Positions 32,001 to 40,012 of a stretch of DNA of 64,000 bases are shown in pieces (positions within the stretch are counted from its first letter, which is position 1; the number at the start of each line of letters is the position of its first letter). Source of the stretch: Pseudomonas cavernae (lineage in GTDB: Bacteria; Pseudomonadota; Gammaproteobacteria; Pseudomonadales; Pseudomonadaceae); the NCBI RefSeq assembly GCF_003595175.1, contig NZ_CP032419.1, positions 620,001 to 684,000 on the forward strand. The letters are read 5' to 3'. The position numbers and the translations under genes are program-made. Below the pieces are notes generated by a model that did not search any database, was not told the DNA's origin, and saw only the letters and a list, made by a program, of their open reading frames with translations.

Positions 32001-32756
32001 ATGCGTGGCTGGATAGGGACATTGTTCTGCACGCTGGGTCTGCTCATGGCGGCGCAGGTGCAGGCACAGAGCGCGTTGCCGAGCGAGGTTCGTGTGGCCA
32101 GCGAGGTCTGGAGCCAATACACCGAGGCCGACGGCAGTGGCCTGGCGTGGGATGTGCTGCGCGCGGTGTTCGAACCGGCCGGGGTCAAGCTGCGCACCCG
32201 CAGCGTGCCCTATACCCGCTCGATCGGCCTGGTGCAGCGTGGCGCGGCGGATGCCTGGGTCGGCGCCTACCGCGATGAAATCGGCGGCGGGGTGGTCTAT
32301 CCGCTCTGGCACTTCGACGCCGATCAGATCTACGCCCTCGGCCGGGTCGATCAGCCCGCGGTGAATCCGGACAATCTCGGTCGCTTCCGCCTGGTGTGGA
32401 TGCGCGGCTACGGCTTCGACAAGTATCTGCCGAATTTGACCCACTTCGAGGAAATCCAGCGGCGCGACGGTATCCTGTCGATGCTCGATCGCAAGCATGC
32501 GGACTTCTACATCGATGCCCGCCCCGAGGTCGAGGAGGTGCTGAAGGGCGCCAAGGCCCCGTCCGCCTACCGGCTCACAGCGCTGACCCAGCTGCCGCTC
32601 TACCTCGGCTTCGCCGACACGCCGCAGGGGCGCGCGTTGGCCGCGCTGTTCGACCGGCGGATGGACGCGTTGGTGGCGGCCGGCAGCCTGCGGCCGATTT
32701 TTGCCCGTTGGCAGTATCCCTACCCATTCCAAGAGAAGTCCGATGCGTTGCCTTGA
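32001..32756 (+). CDS. Periplasmic substrate-binding protein, SBP_bac_3-like
   Basis: A 251-residue secreted protein with a signal peptide (cleavage near Q-V-Q-A) and the two-lobed fold of amino-acid-type binding proteins: G-L-A-W-D-V-L-R-A-V-F, Y-T-R-S-I-G-L-V-Q-R-G and D-A-W-V-G-A-Y. No transporter gene is adjacent, so it is an orphan whose ligand is unknown. It overlaps the next gene by 14 bases. Confidence 0.75.
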   Translation: MRGWIGTLFCTLGLLMAAQVQAQSALPSEVRVASEVWSQYTEADGSGLAWDVLRAVFEPAGVKLRTRSVPYTRSIGLVQRGAADAWVGAYRDEIGGGVVYPLWHFDADQIYALGRVDQPAVNPDNLGRFRLVWMRGYGFDKYLPNLTHFEEIQRRDGILSMLDRKHADFYIDARPEVEEVLKGAKAPSAYRLTALTQLPLYLGFADTPQGRALAALFDRRMDALVAAGSLRPIFARWQYPYPFQEKSDALP

Positions 32757-33390
32757 TCTGATCTGTGCCGCCGTCCTGCTGGCCACTGCCGGTTCGCTCA
32801 ACGCTGCGCCGCAGGTGCAGGTGGTCGGCCTGTTTCCCGGCGCGGCGGTGCTCAATGTCGATGGCCAGCGCAAGCTGGTGAAGGTCGGTCAGACCGGCCC
32901 CGGTGGGGTCCAGGTGATCAGTGCCGACAGCCGCGGCGCGGTGTTGCGGGTCGACGGCGTCGAGCGCAGCTATAGCCTCAGCCGTGAGTACGGCGAGGGC
33001 TTCGCGGTGCCGAGCAAGCAGCAGCTGAGCATCGCCAAGGGCATCGGCGGGCACTACTGGGTGGCCGGCTCGATCGACGGCCATCCGGTGCAGTTCCTGG
33101 TCGATACCGGCGCCACCTCGATTGCCCTCAACGAGGGGCAGGCGCGCATGCTCGGCCTGGACTTCCGGGTGCAGGGCCAGCCGCTGCAGGTCAGTACCGC
33201 CAGCGGCACGGCCAAGGCCTGGCGGGTCAAGCTCGACCGGGTCAAGGTCGGCACCCTGGAGTTGCTCGGCGTCGAGGCCATGGTGCTGGAGGGCGATTCG
33301 CCCAACGAGGCGCTGCTCGGCATGAGCTTCCTCAATCGCGTCGGCTGGCGCGAGGAGCAGGGCGTGTTGCTGCTGGAATCCAAGCACTGA
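32743..33390 (+). CDS. Retropepsin-like aspartic protease (TIGR02281/clan AA)
   Basis: A 215-residue protein from the ATG at 32743. A signal peptide is followed by a beta-rich N-terminal region and a single retroviral-protease-like domain. The catalytic motif is L-V-D-T-G-A-T (Asp121), with the second conserved block L-L-G-M-S-F-L near the end. Such proteins act as dimers in the periplasm, and the substrates are mostly unknown. It is linked to the binding protein by overlap. Confidence 0.85.
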   Translation: MRCLDLICAAVLLATAGSLNAAPQVQVVGLFPGAAVLNVDGQRKLVKVGQTGPGGVQVISADSRGAVLRVDGVERSYSLSREYGEGFAVPSKQQLSIAKGIGGHYWVAGSIDGHPVQFLVDTGATSIALNEGQARMLGLDFRVQGQPLQVSTASGTAKAWRVKLDRVKVGTLELLGVEAMVLEGDSPNEALLGMSFLNRVGWREEQGVLLLESKH

Positions 33391-33402
33391 CGCGCGCGCC
33401 CC

Positions 33403-33477
33403 GTAGGGTGGGTTGAGCGCCGCGATACCCACGCGGGAGTCTGATCGATGGGTATCGCTGCGCTCAACCCATCCTAC
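33403..33477. repeat. GTAGG-type repeat overlapping the pilX stop codon
   Basis: GTAGGGTGGGTTGAGCGC and GCGCTCAACCCATCCTAC are nearly perfect inverted ends of a 75-base palindromic unit. The TAG stop of the pilX-like gene (33474-33476, minus strand) lies inside the right end. Confidence 0.8.
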
Positions 33478-35495
33478 AAATAGCGGCTCCACAGCAGCTT
33501 GGCCTGGCTGCTCTGGCTGCCGTCTGAAGGTTCGCAGTCGGTCTGGCAGGTCTGCTCGCCACTGCCGCTCATGTCGGGGATAGCCCCCGGGTTGAAGCTC
33601 TGCGGCAGATTGCGCAGGTCGATCACCGTGTTGCCGGCGAACGTGTTGCTGCCGCCGCTGCCCTGTCCGGCGGCGGTGACATGTCCATGCACTGTGCTGT
33701 CGCCATCGGTCAGCAGCAGGTTGCCGGCGACCAAACTGCCGAAAGTCTCGCTGGCGGCGCCGAGCGCGATGTCGCCGCCGGAGAAACTGCTGTCGACATA
33801 GCCGCCGGCGAGCAGCGCGACGTTGCCCAGCGAGTTGGCGATCAGGCTTTGCGTGGCGGTGTCGCAGAAGTTGCTGGGAAACAGGTCGGCGAACAACAGG
33901 GTGCGGTTGAGCGGGTCTTGGTTGGCGCAGACCACCGGGTAGCCGGCGAAGTTGAGCGCCTGGCTGCGAAAGGACGCGGCGGTTTCGATATTTCCGGTGG
34001 CGATGAAGCCGTTGTAGAACATCGAGCCGTCGGTACTGCCACTGCCGAGCAGCAGGTTGCCGGCAAACCACATCACCCCCGGCGCCAGGCTGCGGCCCCG
34101 GACTCGCCAGGTGTTATCGGCATAGTCGAAGCAGCCGCTCTGCAGCGAGTCGCCCTGGCAGATGGTGCGGCTGTCGGTGGCCGCCACCGGCAGGGTGCAG
34201 AGACCGTCGACGCCGACTTCCTGGCACAGATAGTCATTGCGGTCGTTGTTCGGCGTCGGATAGCGGCCGAGGAAATAGACACCGCCGGGGATGCCGTTGA
34301 CATTCCGGACCGTGACCTTCTTCTTGCCGCCCTCGATCTCGAATACGTAGTTGGCCAAGGCCTGCAGTTCGAAGGCGTCGACATTGGGCTTGGGCAGGGT
34401 GAAGGGCTGCAGCGGCGCCATCAGGACGATGCTGACGGGCACTGGCGCATTGATCTGGGCGGCGCTGGCGCAGCTGACGTTGCCGCTGGCATTGATAGTG
34501 CCGGCGCTGCCGCCGCTGCAGCTGACATTGGCCTGGCTGTTGACGGTGTTGGCCGCGCCGCCGCTGATGCGCACGTCGCCGACGGCATTGTTCTGGCCAC
34601 TGCTGCCGCCATTCATTTCGATTCGCTGGCCGGCGGTCAGCTCGCCGTGGGGGGTGTCGCTCTGGGCGAAGATGCTGCCCAGAGCATTGACTACGCCGGT
34701 TTGCCCACCTTGCAGGCTGACATCGCCATTGGCGTTGATGAGGCCCTGGGTGCCTGAGCTGGTGATCGTGACATTCTCGACGGCCGAGGCCTTGAGGCTG
34801 GAGGCCGCGTTCTCGAGGAAGATGTCGGCGTTGGAGAACAGCTCCTCGATCAGGGTGTCGCCGCCGATGCGGATGTCATCGGTGGCCTGCAGGGTCTTGA
34901 TGCCGGTGAGCGAGCCGTTGTTCAGGGTGACTTTGCCCTGAACGTTAATTTTCGCCCCATCGCCACCCTTGACGTCGATGCCGCCGCGTAGATCCAGGTC
35001 GTTGAAGCTGTTCAGCGCACCATCCCAGGGTTCGCGGGTGTTGGTTTGGCCAGGGTTCAGCGGGGTGATGGCGAACACCGCCTGGAGCGTCGTCGCGGCG
35101 CGCGCGGCGCTGTCCTCGTTGCGGATGTTGGCGGTGATCCGGTAGCTCGGGTCGCTGGCCCCGGGAGTGGGTGCCTGGTTGGCGACTATCTTGGCCAGCA
35201 GGGTGCGCTCGCCGATGCGCATATCGACCACGTCGTCCGCCAGCAGGGCGCCGAGCGCGCTGGCGTCGAGCTGCTCCAGGTAGCTGCGGAAGATTTCCAC
35301 CCCGGCCCAGGCGCCGGCCTGGGCGTGGGTGCTGGCGTGCAGCGCCACCAGCTTCTCCTGGCTGCCGCGCACCGCGTGCATCACGCCGAGGGCGGTGACG
35401 GTCAGCGCCATGCCGGCCAGCAGGATGATCAGGATGGTGGCCATGCCGCGCTGGCGGGAGGGCAGCGGCTGGGATGTTTTCAGCATGCGGTCCAT
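33474..35495 (-). CDS. Giant PilX-like minor pilin with a beta-helix-type C-terminal region
   Basis: A 673-residue protein whose first 45 residues are PilX-like: R-Q-R-G then M-A-T-I-L-I-I-L-L-A-G-M-A-L-T-V, with no Glu at +5, as in PilX/GspK. A PilX-type domain follows to about residue 150. The rest is Gly/Asn/Ser-rich with repeats of the form I-N-A-x-G-x-V-S and V-N-A-L-G-S-I (about 170-360), resembling parallel beta-helix or polymer-forming domains, then a cysteine-containing region. Normal PilX is about 200 residues. It is the last gene of the cassette, 6 bases after pilW. I infer a pilus-tip adhesin role in place of the missing PilY1. Confidence 0.75.
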   Translation of the reverse strand: MDRMLKTSQPLPSRQRGMATILIILLAGMALTVTALGVMHAVRGSQEKLVALHASTHAQAGAWAGVEIFRSYLEQLDASALGALLADDVVDMRIGERTLLAKIVANQAPTPGASDPSYRITANIRNEDSAARAATTLQAVFAITPLNPGQTNTREPWDGALNSFNDLDLRGGIDVKGGDGAKINVQGKVTLNNGSLTGIKTLQATDDIRIGGDTLIEELFSNADIFLENAASSLKASAVENVTITSSGTQGLINANGDVSLQGGQTGVVNALGSIFAQSDTPHGELTAGQRIEMNGGSSGQNNAVGDVRISGGAANTVNSQANVSCSGGSAGTINASGNVSCASAAQINAPVPVSIVLMAPLQPFTLPKPNVDAFELQALANYVFEIEGGKKKVTVRNVNGIPGGVYFLGRYPTPNNDRNDYLCQEVGVDGLCTLPVAATDSRTICQGDSLQSGCFDYADNTWRVRGRSLAPGVMWFAGNLLLGSGSTDGSMFYNGFIATGNIETAASFRSQALNFAGYPVVCANQDPLNRTLLFADLFPSNFCDTATQSLIANSLGNVALLAGGYVDSSFSGGDIALGAASETFGSLVAGNLLLTDGDSTVHGHVTAAGQGSGGSNTFAGNTVIDLRNLPQSFNPGAIPDMSGSGEQTCQTDCEPSDGSQSSQAKLLWSRYL

Positions 35496-35501
35496 GGTCC
35501 G

Positions 35502-36161
35502 TTACTCCGCGATGTTCGGCAGGCAGATGCTGTAGCTGAGCGGGGCGATGCCGCCGGCGCCGGCCAGTTGGGCGCTGCTCGGGGCGCTGAGGGTGACCTG
35601 CGGGTGGCGGTCCGCGGCGCCGATGCCGAATGGTGCGCAGTTGAGGCTGGCGATGTCGAAGGTCACCAGCGGTTGCGGCGCGGCCTGCTGCGCGGCGGGC
35701 ACCGCCAGCTTGGCCAGGTCGCTGCGCACCGCCCAGTTCAACCCGCTGAGGCCGGCGCCGGCGCTGCAGCCGCCGGCGACCTGGAGCAGCGACAGCAGGC
35801 GCACCGGCTTGCCGCTGTGGGGGTCGCTGGCGCCACGGTCGATCAGGCCGCGGCACTGATAGCCGGCGCCGTCGAGGTAGCGCCAGAGCAGGGCCGGCTG
35901 GTTGACGCCGGCGAACGCCAGGGTGGTCTTCAGCAGGTTCGGCGGGCTGGCGCTGTCGATGCCGAAGCCGGCGCTCTGCAGCTCCAGCTGTGCGGTGAGC
36001 AGGCCGCTGGTGAGCTGCCCATCCTGGTTGGCATCCTGGGTGGCGACCACGGCGGTCTGCACCAGGTTCTTGTACAGCGCGAGCATCGCCAGGACGCACA
36101 GGCTGGAGAGCAGCATGCCGACCATTAGGCTGATCAGGCTGACGCCGCCTTGCCGCTTCAC
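35502..36161 (-). CDS. PilW-like minor pilin
   Basis: A 219-residue prepilin. The leader M-K-R-Q-G-G is followed by V-S-L-I-S-L-M-V-G-M-L-L and a hydrophobic helix. The Glu usual at position 5 of the mature protein is Ser here. The C-terminal domain is variable, with cysteines near the end. The start overlaps the pilV-like stop by 4 bases, so it is translated with its neighbours as a minor-pilin set. Confidence 0.75.
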   Translation of the reverse strand: MKRQGGVSLISLMVGMLLSSLCVLAMLALYKNLVQTAVVATQDANQDGQLTSGLLTAQLELQSAGFGIDSASPPNLLKTTLAFAGVNQPALLWRYLDGAGYQCRGLIDRGASDPHSGKPVRLLSLLQVAGGCSAGAGLSGLNWAVRSDLAKLAVPAAQQAAPQPLVTFDIASLNCAPFGIGAADRHPQVTLSAPSSAQLAGAGGIAPLSYSICLPNIAE

Positions 36162-36583
36162 AGGCCACCCCCCACCCGCACTTCGCCGCCCAGGGCTGGG
36201 TCGGTGACCGACAGTGACAACGGGCCGTGCAGGCCGGTGAGGGTCTTGCGCGCGCTATCGCTGGTTTTGCCCACCGAAGCGCTGAGGCTGGCGTCGCAGC
36301 CGCTGACGCTGACCGGAAGGCTCAGTTGCGGCGGCAGCTTAATGCTCGGCGCCGTGGCGCACAGGTCGAGGCTGCCGCTGCCGTTGCGCTGCAGCAGGTC
36401 GCGCAGTTGGGCGACGGCCAAGCTCTGCAGGTTCATGTCCTTGTGGCTGACTGCCACCCGCGAGCTGGTGTAGACCAGGCCGAGGCCGATGACCGCCACC
36501 AGCAACATGCCGATCAGCGCCTCGATCAACGCGTCGCCGCGCTGGCGCTGCGGCTCAGTTGAGGCTGATCGTGACATTCTCAC
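36158..36583 (-). CDS. PilV-like minor pilin
   Basis: A 141-residue prepilin with a long basic leader ending Q-R-Q-R-G, cleaved before D-A-L-I-E-A-L-I-G, which keeps Glu5. About 25 hydrophobic residues follow and then a small globular part. The start overlaps the fimT-like gene by 29 bases. An alternative ATG 6 bases later is possible. It fits the priming complex of a type IV pilus or secretion pseudopilus. Confidence 0.75.
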   Translation of the reverse strand: MRMSRSASTEPQRQRGDALIEALIGMLLVAVIGLGLVYTSSRVAVSHKDMNLQSLAVAQLRDLLQRNGSGSLDLCATAPSIKLPPQLSLPVSVSGCDASLSASVGKTSDSARKTLTGLHGPLSLSVTDPALGGEVRVGGGL

Positions 36584-37022
36584 TCCCCACGGCGAGGGCG
36601 AAGGTCAGGCCCTGGCTGCAGCCGCTGAGACTGGTCGGCGTCGCCTTGGCGTCGAAGGCCAGGCAGCTGAAGTCGGCGCCGCCGCTCTGCACGGCGACCC
36701 GCTTGGGCAACTGGGTGGTCCATACCGACGGGCTGCTGCAGCTGGCCGGGCTGTCGGCGGAGGCGGCCTCGTGCAGGCTCAGCCGCTTGTCCTGGCCGAG
36801 GCACAGGAGAGCGGCGGGCTTGTCGTCGATGATGCCGAAGCGGTTGCGCAGGGCGTGAGCCTTGGCCCGGGCGATGCCTTGGTTGAGCAGGCCCTCGGCG
36901 TCGCGCACCTGGGCGCTGTCCGACCAGGCGCCGGTGAAGGGCACGGCGATCATCAGCAGCACGCCGATCAGGGCGACCGTGATCATCAACTCGATCAGGC
37001 TGAAACCGCCATGGCGTTTCAT
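36555..37022 (-). CDS. FimT/FimU (GspH)-like minor pilin
   Basis: A 155-residue prepilin from the ATG at 37022: M-K-R-H-G-G before F-S-L-I-E-L-M-I-T-V-A-L-I-G-V. The cleavage site and Glu5 are intact. The C-terminal part is GspH-like with several cysteines. It overlaps the pilE-like stop (ATGA). In type IV pilus systems FimT/FimU links the tip complex to the major fibre and may bind DNA. Confidence 0.78.
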   Translation of the reverse strand: MKRHGGFSLIELMITVALIGVLLMIAVPFTGAWSDSAQVRDAEGLLNQGIARAKAHALRNRFGIIDDKPAALLCLGQDKRLSLHEAASADSPASCSSPSVWTTQLPKRVAVQSGGADFSCLAFDAKATPTSLSGCSQGLTFALAVGSENVTISLN

Positions 37023-37444
37023 AGCCAGTTGCCGTTGTGGTCCGCGCAATTGCTGATGGTGCGGACGTTGCTGTTGTCCAGGCTGATCTTGCAGCCCTCC
37101 AGGCGACCGCCGCTGCCGGTGGCGGTCAGGCTGTAGCCGCTGGCGACCGACGTCACGCTGTACACGAAGCGGGTCTCCGCCGGGTGCCAGCCGGCGAAGG
37201 CGGCCTTGCTGGCGGCGGTGTCAGCTGCGGTCACGGCCGGGTAAGCGAGGGTGCGCTGGTAGGCGTTTTCCAGGTTCAGGCTGAGGGCCACCAAGTCGGC
37301 CTGGGCCGTCTTGATCCGGCCCTTGTCGATGTAGCCGTGGTAGGCCGGCAGGGCGATGGCGGCGAGGATGCCGATGATGGCGATGGCGATCAGCAGTTCG
37401 ATCAGGGTGAAACCGTGCCTGTGCCCTGACGGGGTGGTCTGCAT
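37019..37444 (-). CDS. PilE-like type IV pilin
   Basis: A 141-residue pilin from the ATG at 37444 (GGAGGG upstream). The leader ends H-R-H-G, then F-T-L-I-E-L-L-I-A-I-A-I-I-G-I-L-A-A-I with Glu5. A globular domain with two cysteines near the C-terminus forms a D-loop. It is the first gene of the minor-pilin cassette. It could be the cassette's major or minor subunit. No assembly ATPase or secretin gene is present here, so the general pilus machinery must be used. Confidence 0.78.
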   Translation of the reverse strand: MQTTPSGHRHGFTLIELLIAIAIIGILAAIALPAYHGYIDKGRIKTAQADLVALSLNLENAYQRTLAYPAVTAADTAASKAAFAGWHPAETRFVYSVTSVASGYSLTATGSGGRLEGCKISLDNSNVRTISNCADHNGNWL

Positions 37445-37682
37445 GGAGGAACCCTCCGCAAAGCAGCAGTTCGTCAATGCGTTACTTCGGGCGGCTGCTC
37501 CGCGTGTGAATATGTGACGTGGTTCACGCTGTTTTGGCAGTCTAGACTGCTTGCGTATTGACTCGGCGCATTTTTCCGGAAATTGGGAGACTTTTTCTGC
37601 CTCATCGGCATGAGCGGTCGACTGCGCACGGTTATTGGCGGCGCTCTTCGAGATTTTCGATGGTTATCCCGCACTATTCGGT

Positions 37683-37713
37683 CTGACTGCTGCGCCGGCG
37701 CTGCTGCTACAAT
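37683..37713 (+). promoter_or_regulatory. Possible ribA promoter
   Basis: The 311-base divergent gap between the pilin cassette and ribA holds TACAAT (37708-37713) and CTGACT (37683-37688), with a 19-base spacer. The -10 box is very good, the -35 weak. No FMN riboswitch features are visible in this gap. Confidence 0.35.
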
Positions 37714-37755
37714 GCCGGCCCTTCGATCTTCCAGACTTCTAGACAGGAGCATCCG

Positions 37756-38376
37756 GTGTCCGTCGTTTTTGTCGCCGCCTCCCAACTGCCTACGCCCTTC
37801 GGCGTGTTCACCATGCACGGTTTCCGCGAGGAGGCCACCGGGCGTGAACATGTGGCGTTGACCCTCGGCGATGTGGCCGATGGCGAGCCGGTGCTGGGCC
37901 GCCTGCACTCCGAATGCCTGACCGGCGATGCGCTATTCAGCCTGCGCTGCGATTGCGGCTTCCAGCTCGAGGCGGCGCTGCGCGCGATCGCCGCCGAAGG
38001 CCGCGGCGTGCTGCTGTACCTGCGCCAGGAAGGCCGCGGCATCGGCCTGCTGAACAAGATCCGCGCCTACGAACTGCAGGACGGCGGCGCCGACACGGTC
38101 GAGGCCAACGAGCGCCTGGGCTTCGGTGCCGACCAGCGCGATTACGCCATCTGCCTGCCGATGCTCGATCATCTGGGCATCAAGGCGCTCAAGCTGATGA
38201 CCAACAACCCGCGCAAGGTCAAAGGCCTGGGCGAGCTGGGCATCCAGGTGGCGCTGCGGGTGCCGCTGCAGATCGCCCACAACCCGCACAACAAGAAGTA
38301 CCTGGCCACCAAGGCCGGCAAGCTCGGGCACATGCTCGGCAACCAGCATCAGGGCGAGGAAGAGGAAAACGCGTGA
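37756..38376 (+). CDS. ribA: GTP cyclohydrolase II
   Basis: A 206-residue stand-alone RibA from a GTG start, with AGGAG 6 bases upstream. It opens GTP in the first committed step of riboflavin synthesis. The zinc ligands Cys54, Cys65 and Cys67 lie in [18 protein letters not shown], and [11 protein letters not shown] binds substrate. It supplies the activity that the RibBA C-terminal domain here appears to lack. It is followed at GTGA by a small membrane-protein gene. Confidence 0.96.
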   Translation: MSVVFVAASQLPTPFGVFTMHGFREEATGREHVALTLGDVADGEPVLGRLHSECLTGDALFSLRCDCGFQLEAALRAIAAEGRGVLLYLRQEGRGIGLLNKIRAYELQDGGADTVEANERLGFGADQRDYAICLPMLDHLGIKALKLMTNNPRKVKGLGELGIQVALRVPLQIAHNPHNKKYLATKAGKLGHMLGNQHQGEEEENA

Positions 38377-38786
38377 ACCGCAGCCAGTGGCGCCGGCGCC
38401 TGGCGCTGGAATGGTGGCTGCAGCTGGCGCTGACTCTGGCGCCCTGGCTACTGCTCAAGCTGTGGGTCGAGGCCGAGGGTCCCTCGCGCCTGGCCATGCC
38501 GCTGTTCATCGCCGGGCTGCTGGCGATGTTTCTCAGCCTGCCGCTGTTCCGCGCCTACAAACATGCCCTGATCGCCACCCAGCAGGCCTTCGACAGCTCG
38601 GGCGAAGATGCGGCCTGGAGGCAACTCGGCCAGCGCCGCCGCCGCGCGCTGCTCGGCGCCGGCCTGCCGGCCTGGATCGCCGCCCTCGGCCTGTTCGCCG
38701 GTCTCGAGGGCGTGCCGCAACTGCTGCTGCTGTGCTCCAGCCTGGTGCTGCTGGTGCTCTACCGCATTCCCCGCCAGCTGCGCTGA
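38373..38786 (+). CDS. Small conserved membrane protein
   Basis: A 137-residue protein from the GTG at 38373, overlapping the ribA stop. It has about four hydrophobic segments in two pairs (near 16-31, 45-60, 97-110 and 115-131) with a basic, amphipathic middle. It is not recognised functionally. Its stop overlaps the btuF start (TGATG), so the three genes ribA, this and btuF form a tight transcript, as I recall also for P. aeruginosa. Confidence 0.75.
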   Translation: MNRSQWRRRLALEWWLQLALTLAPWLLLKLWVEAEGPSRLAMPLFIAGLLAMFLSLPLFRAYKHALIATQQAFDSSGEDAAWRQLGQRRRRALLGAGLPAWIAALGLFAGLEGVPQLLLLCSSLVLLVLYRIPRQLR

Positions 38787-39586
38787 TGCCACGCCTGCTC
38801 GCCTGCCTGCTGCTGCTCCTGGCCGGACCGCTGCCGGCGGCCGAACGGGTGGTCAGCCTGGCGCCGTCGTTGTCGGAAATCATGCTCGAACTGGATTCCG
38901 CCGACCTCCTGGTCGGCGTGCTGGATGGCGGCGAGCGTCCGCCGGCGCTGGCGCGGCTGCCGTCGGTGGGGCGCTACGGCCAGCTCGAACTGGAAACCCT
39001 GCTGAGCCTCAAGCCCGACCTGCTTCTGCTGTGGCCCAACAGCGTGCCGCCGGCGCAGCAGGAGCAGCTCAAGCGCTTCGGCATTCCCACCTATGTCGCC
39101 GAGCCGCAGCGCCTCGATGAACTGGCCAGCGAGTTCGCCGCGATCGGTCGGCGTATCGGCCGCCCGGCGCAGGGCGAGCAGCTGGCCGCGCGCTTCCGCC
39201 AAGGCCTGGCCGAGCTGCGCCAGCGCTACCGGCGCGAGCCGCCGCTGCCGGTGTTCTATCAGGTCTGGCACAAGCCGCTGTACACCGTCGGCGGCGCGCA
39301 GATCATCAGTGACGCCCTGCAGGTCTGCGGCGCGCGCAACGTGTTCGCCGACCTCCGCCAGCCGGCGCCGCAGGTCGGCATCGAGGCGGTGCTGGCGCGC
39401 GATCCGCAGGTGATCCTCGGCGGCACCCGCGCCGAACTGGGCATCTGGCAAGCCTGGCCGCAACTCAGCGCGGTGCGCCTCAAACAAGTCTGGGAAGTGC
39501 CGGACAAGGGCCTGGAACGACCGAGTTTCCAGATGCTGGCGGCGACGGAGAAGCTGTGCCGGGTGCTGGCGAAAGCCAAGTCGTAG
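38786..39586 (+). CDS. btuF: Periplasmic cobalamin-binding protein BtuF-like
   Basis: A 266-residue secreted protein with the helical-backbone binding fold: signal peptide, R-V-V-S-L-A-P-S-L-S-E-I-M near the start, and S-V-G-R-Y-G-Q-L-E-L-E-T-L-L-S-L-K-P-D-L-L. It should deliver vitamin B12 to an inner-membrane BtuCD. The convergent btuB receptor gene nearby supports the assignment. The BtuCD genes are not in the window. Confidence 0.85.
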   Translation: MPRLLACLLLLLAGPLPAAERVVSLAPSLSEIMLELDSADLLVGVLDGGERPPALARLPSVGRYGQLELETLLSLKPDLLLLWPNSVPPAQQEQLKRFGIPTYVAEPQRLDELASEFAAIGRRIGRPAQGEQLAARFRQGLAELRQRYRREPPLPVFYQVWHKPLYTVGGAQIISDALQVCGARNVFADLRQPAPQVGIEAVLARDPQVILGGTRAELGIWQAWPQLSAVRLKQVWEVPDKGLERPSFQMLAATEKLCRVLAKAKS

Positions 39587-39647
39587 AAGCGTCCTCACCC
39601 CGGGCCTCTCCCGGCGGGAGAAGCACAGCGTCAAACCCGTGCAGCCG

Positions 39648-39773
39648 GTAGGATGGCGTTGAGCGCAGCGATACTCATCAAGCCTAGACTCCGCCATGTG
39701 CCCATGATGGGTTACGGCGCAACGGCTCGAGTGCCGGCCGATAAGCTTGTGCCAGGCGCCTAACCCATCCTAC
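39648..39773. repeat. GTAGGATGG...CCATCCTAC repeat, long copy
   Basis: A 126-base unit with inverted ends and an internal ATGGGTTACGGCGC block. It is clearly homologous to the copy at 42317-42442, with which it flanks btuB and its riboswitch. The 426-base gap between btuF and btuB holds only repeats and a terminator. Confidence 0.75.
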
Positions 39774-39786
39774 GGTTGCGAGGCAC

Positions 39787-39810
39787 TTACAGGGCCGGGG
39801 TCCAGGTCAG
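39787..39810. repeat. Duplicate of the btuB 3' end
   Basis: These 24 bases match the last seven codons and stop of btuB (40013-40036) at 23 of 24 positions, in the same orientation. It is a relic of a local duplication or of insertion of the 202 bases in between. Confidence 0.7.
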
Positions 39811-39811
39811 T

Positions 39812-39960
39812 CCGTAGGGTGGAAAACCGCGAAGCGTTTTCCACCTGTGCGTCGGTGGATGTGAAGAGCGACATCCAGCCTACAAGCCCGACACTGCGTA
39901 GCCCGGATGCAATCCGGGAGAACCGGCTCAGCACCGTCCCGGATTGCATCCGGGCTGCGG
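39812..39960. repeat. Two palindromic intergenic repeats
   Basis: GTAGGGTGGAAAACCGCGAAGCG ends at GCCTAC (39814-39885). It is followed by GTAGCCCGGATGCAATCCGGG ... CCCGGATTGCATCCGGGC (39898-39956), each with inverted ends. Confidence 0.65.
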
Positions 39961-39968
39961 CCAATAAA

Positions 39969-39995
39969 CCAAGGCCCCGCAGTGCGGGGCCTTGG
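39969..39995. terminator. Terminator of btuB
   Basis: A perfect 12-bp stem, CCAAGGCCCCGC / GCGGGGCCTTGG, with a three-base loop. It is followed by TTTATT on the minus strand (btuB direction) and CGTTTT on the plus strand. Confidence 0.85.
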
Positions 39996-40012
39996 CGTTT
40001 TCGCGGGAGGGT

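Noticed and set aside
32719..33390. Earlier start of the retropepsin-like gene upstream of 32743
   Set aside because: Upstream codons overlap the binding-protein gene and would displace the signal peptide. ATG 32743 follows AGAGAAG.
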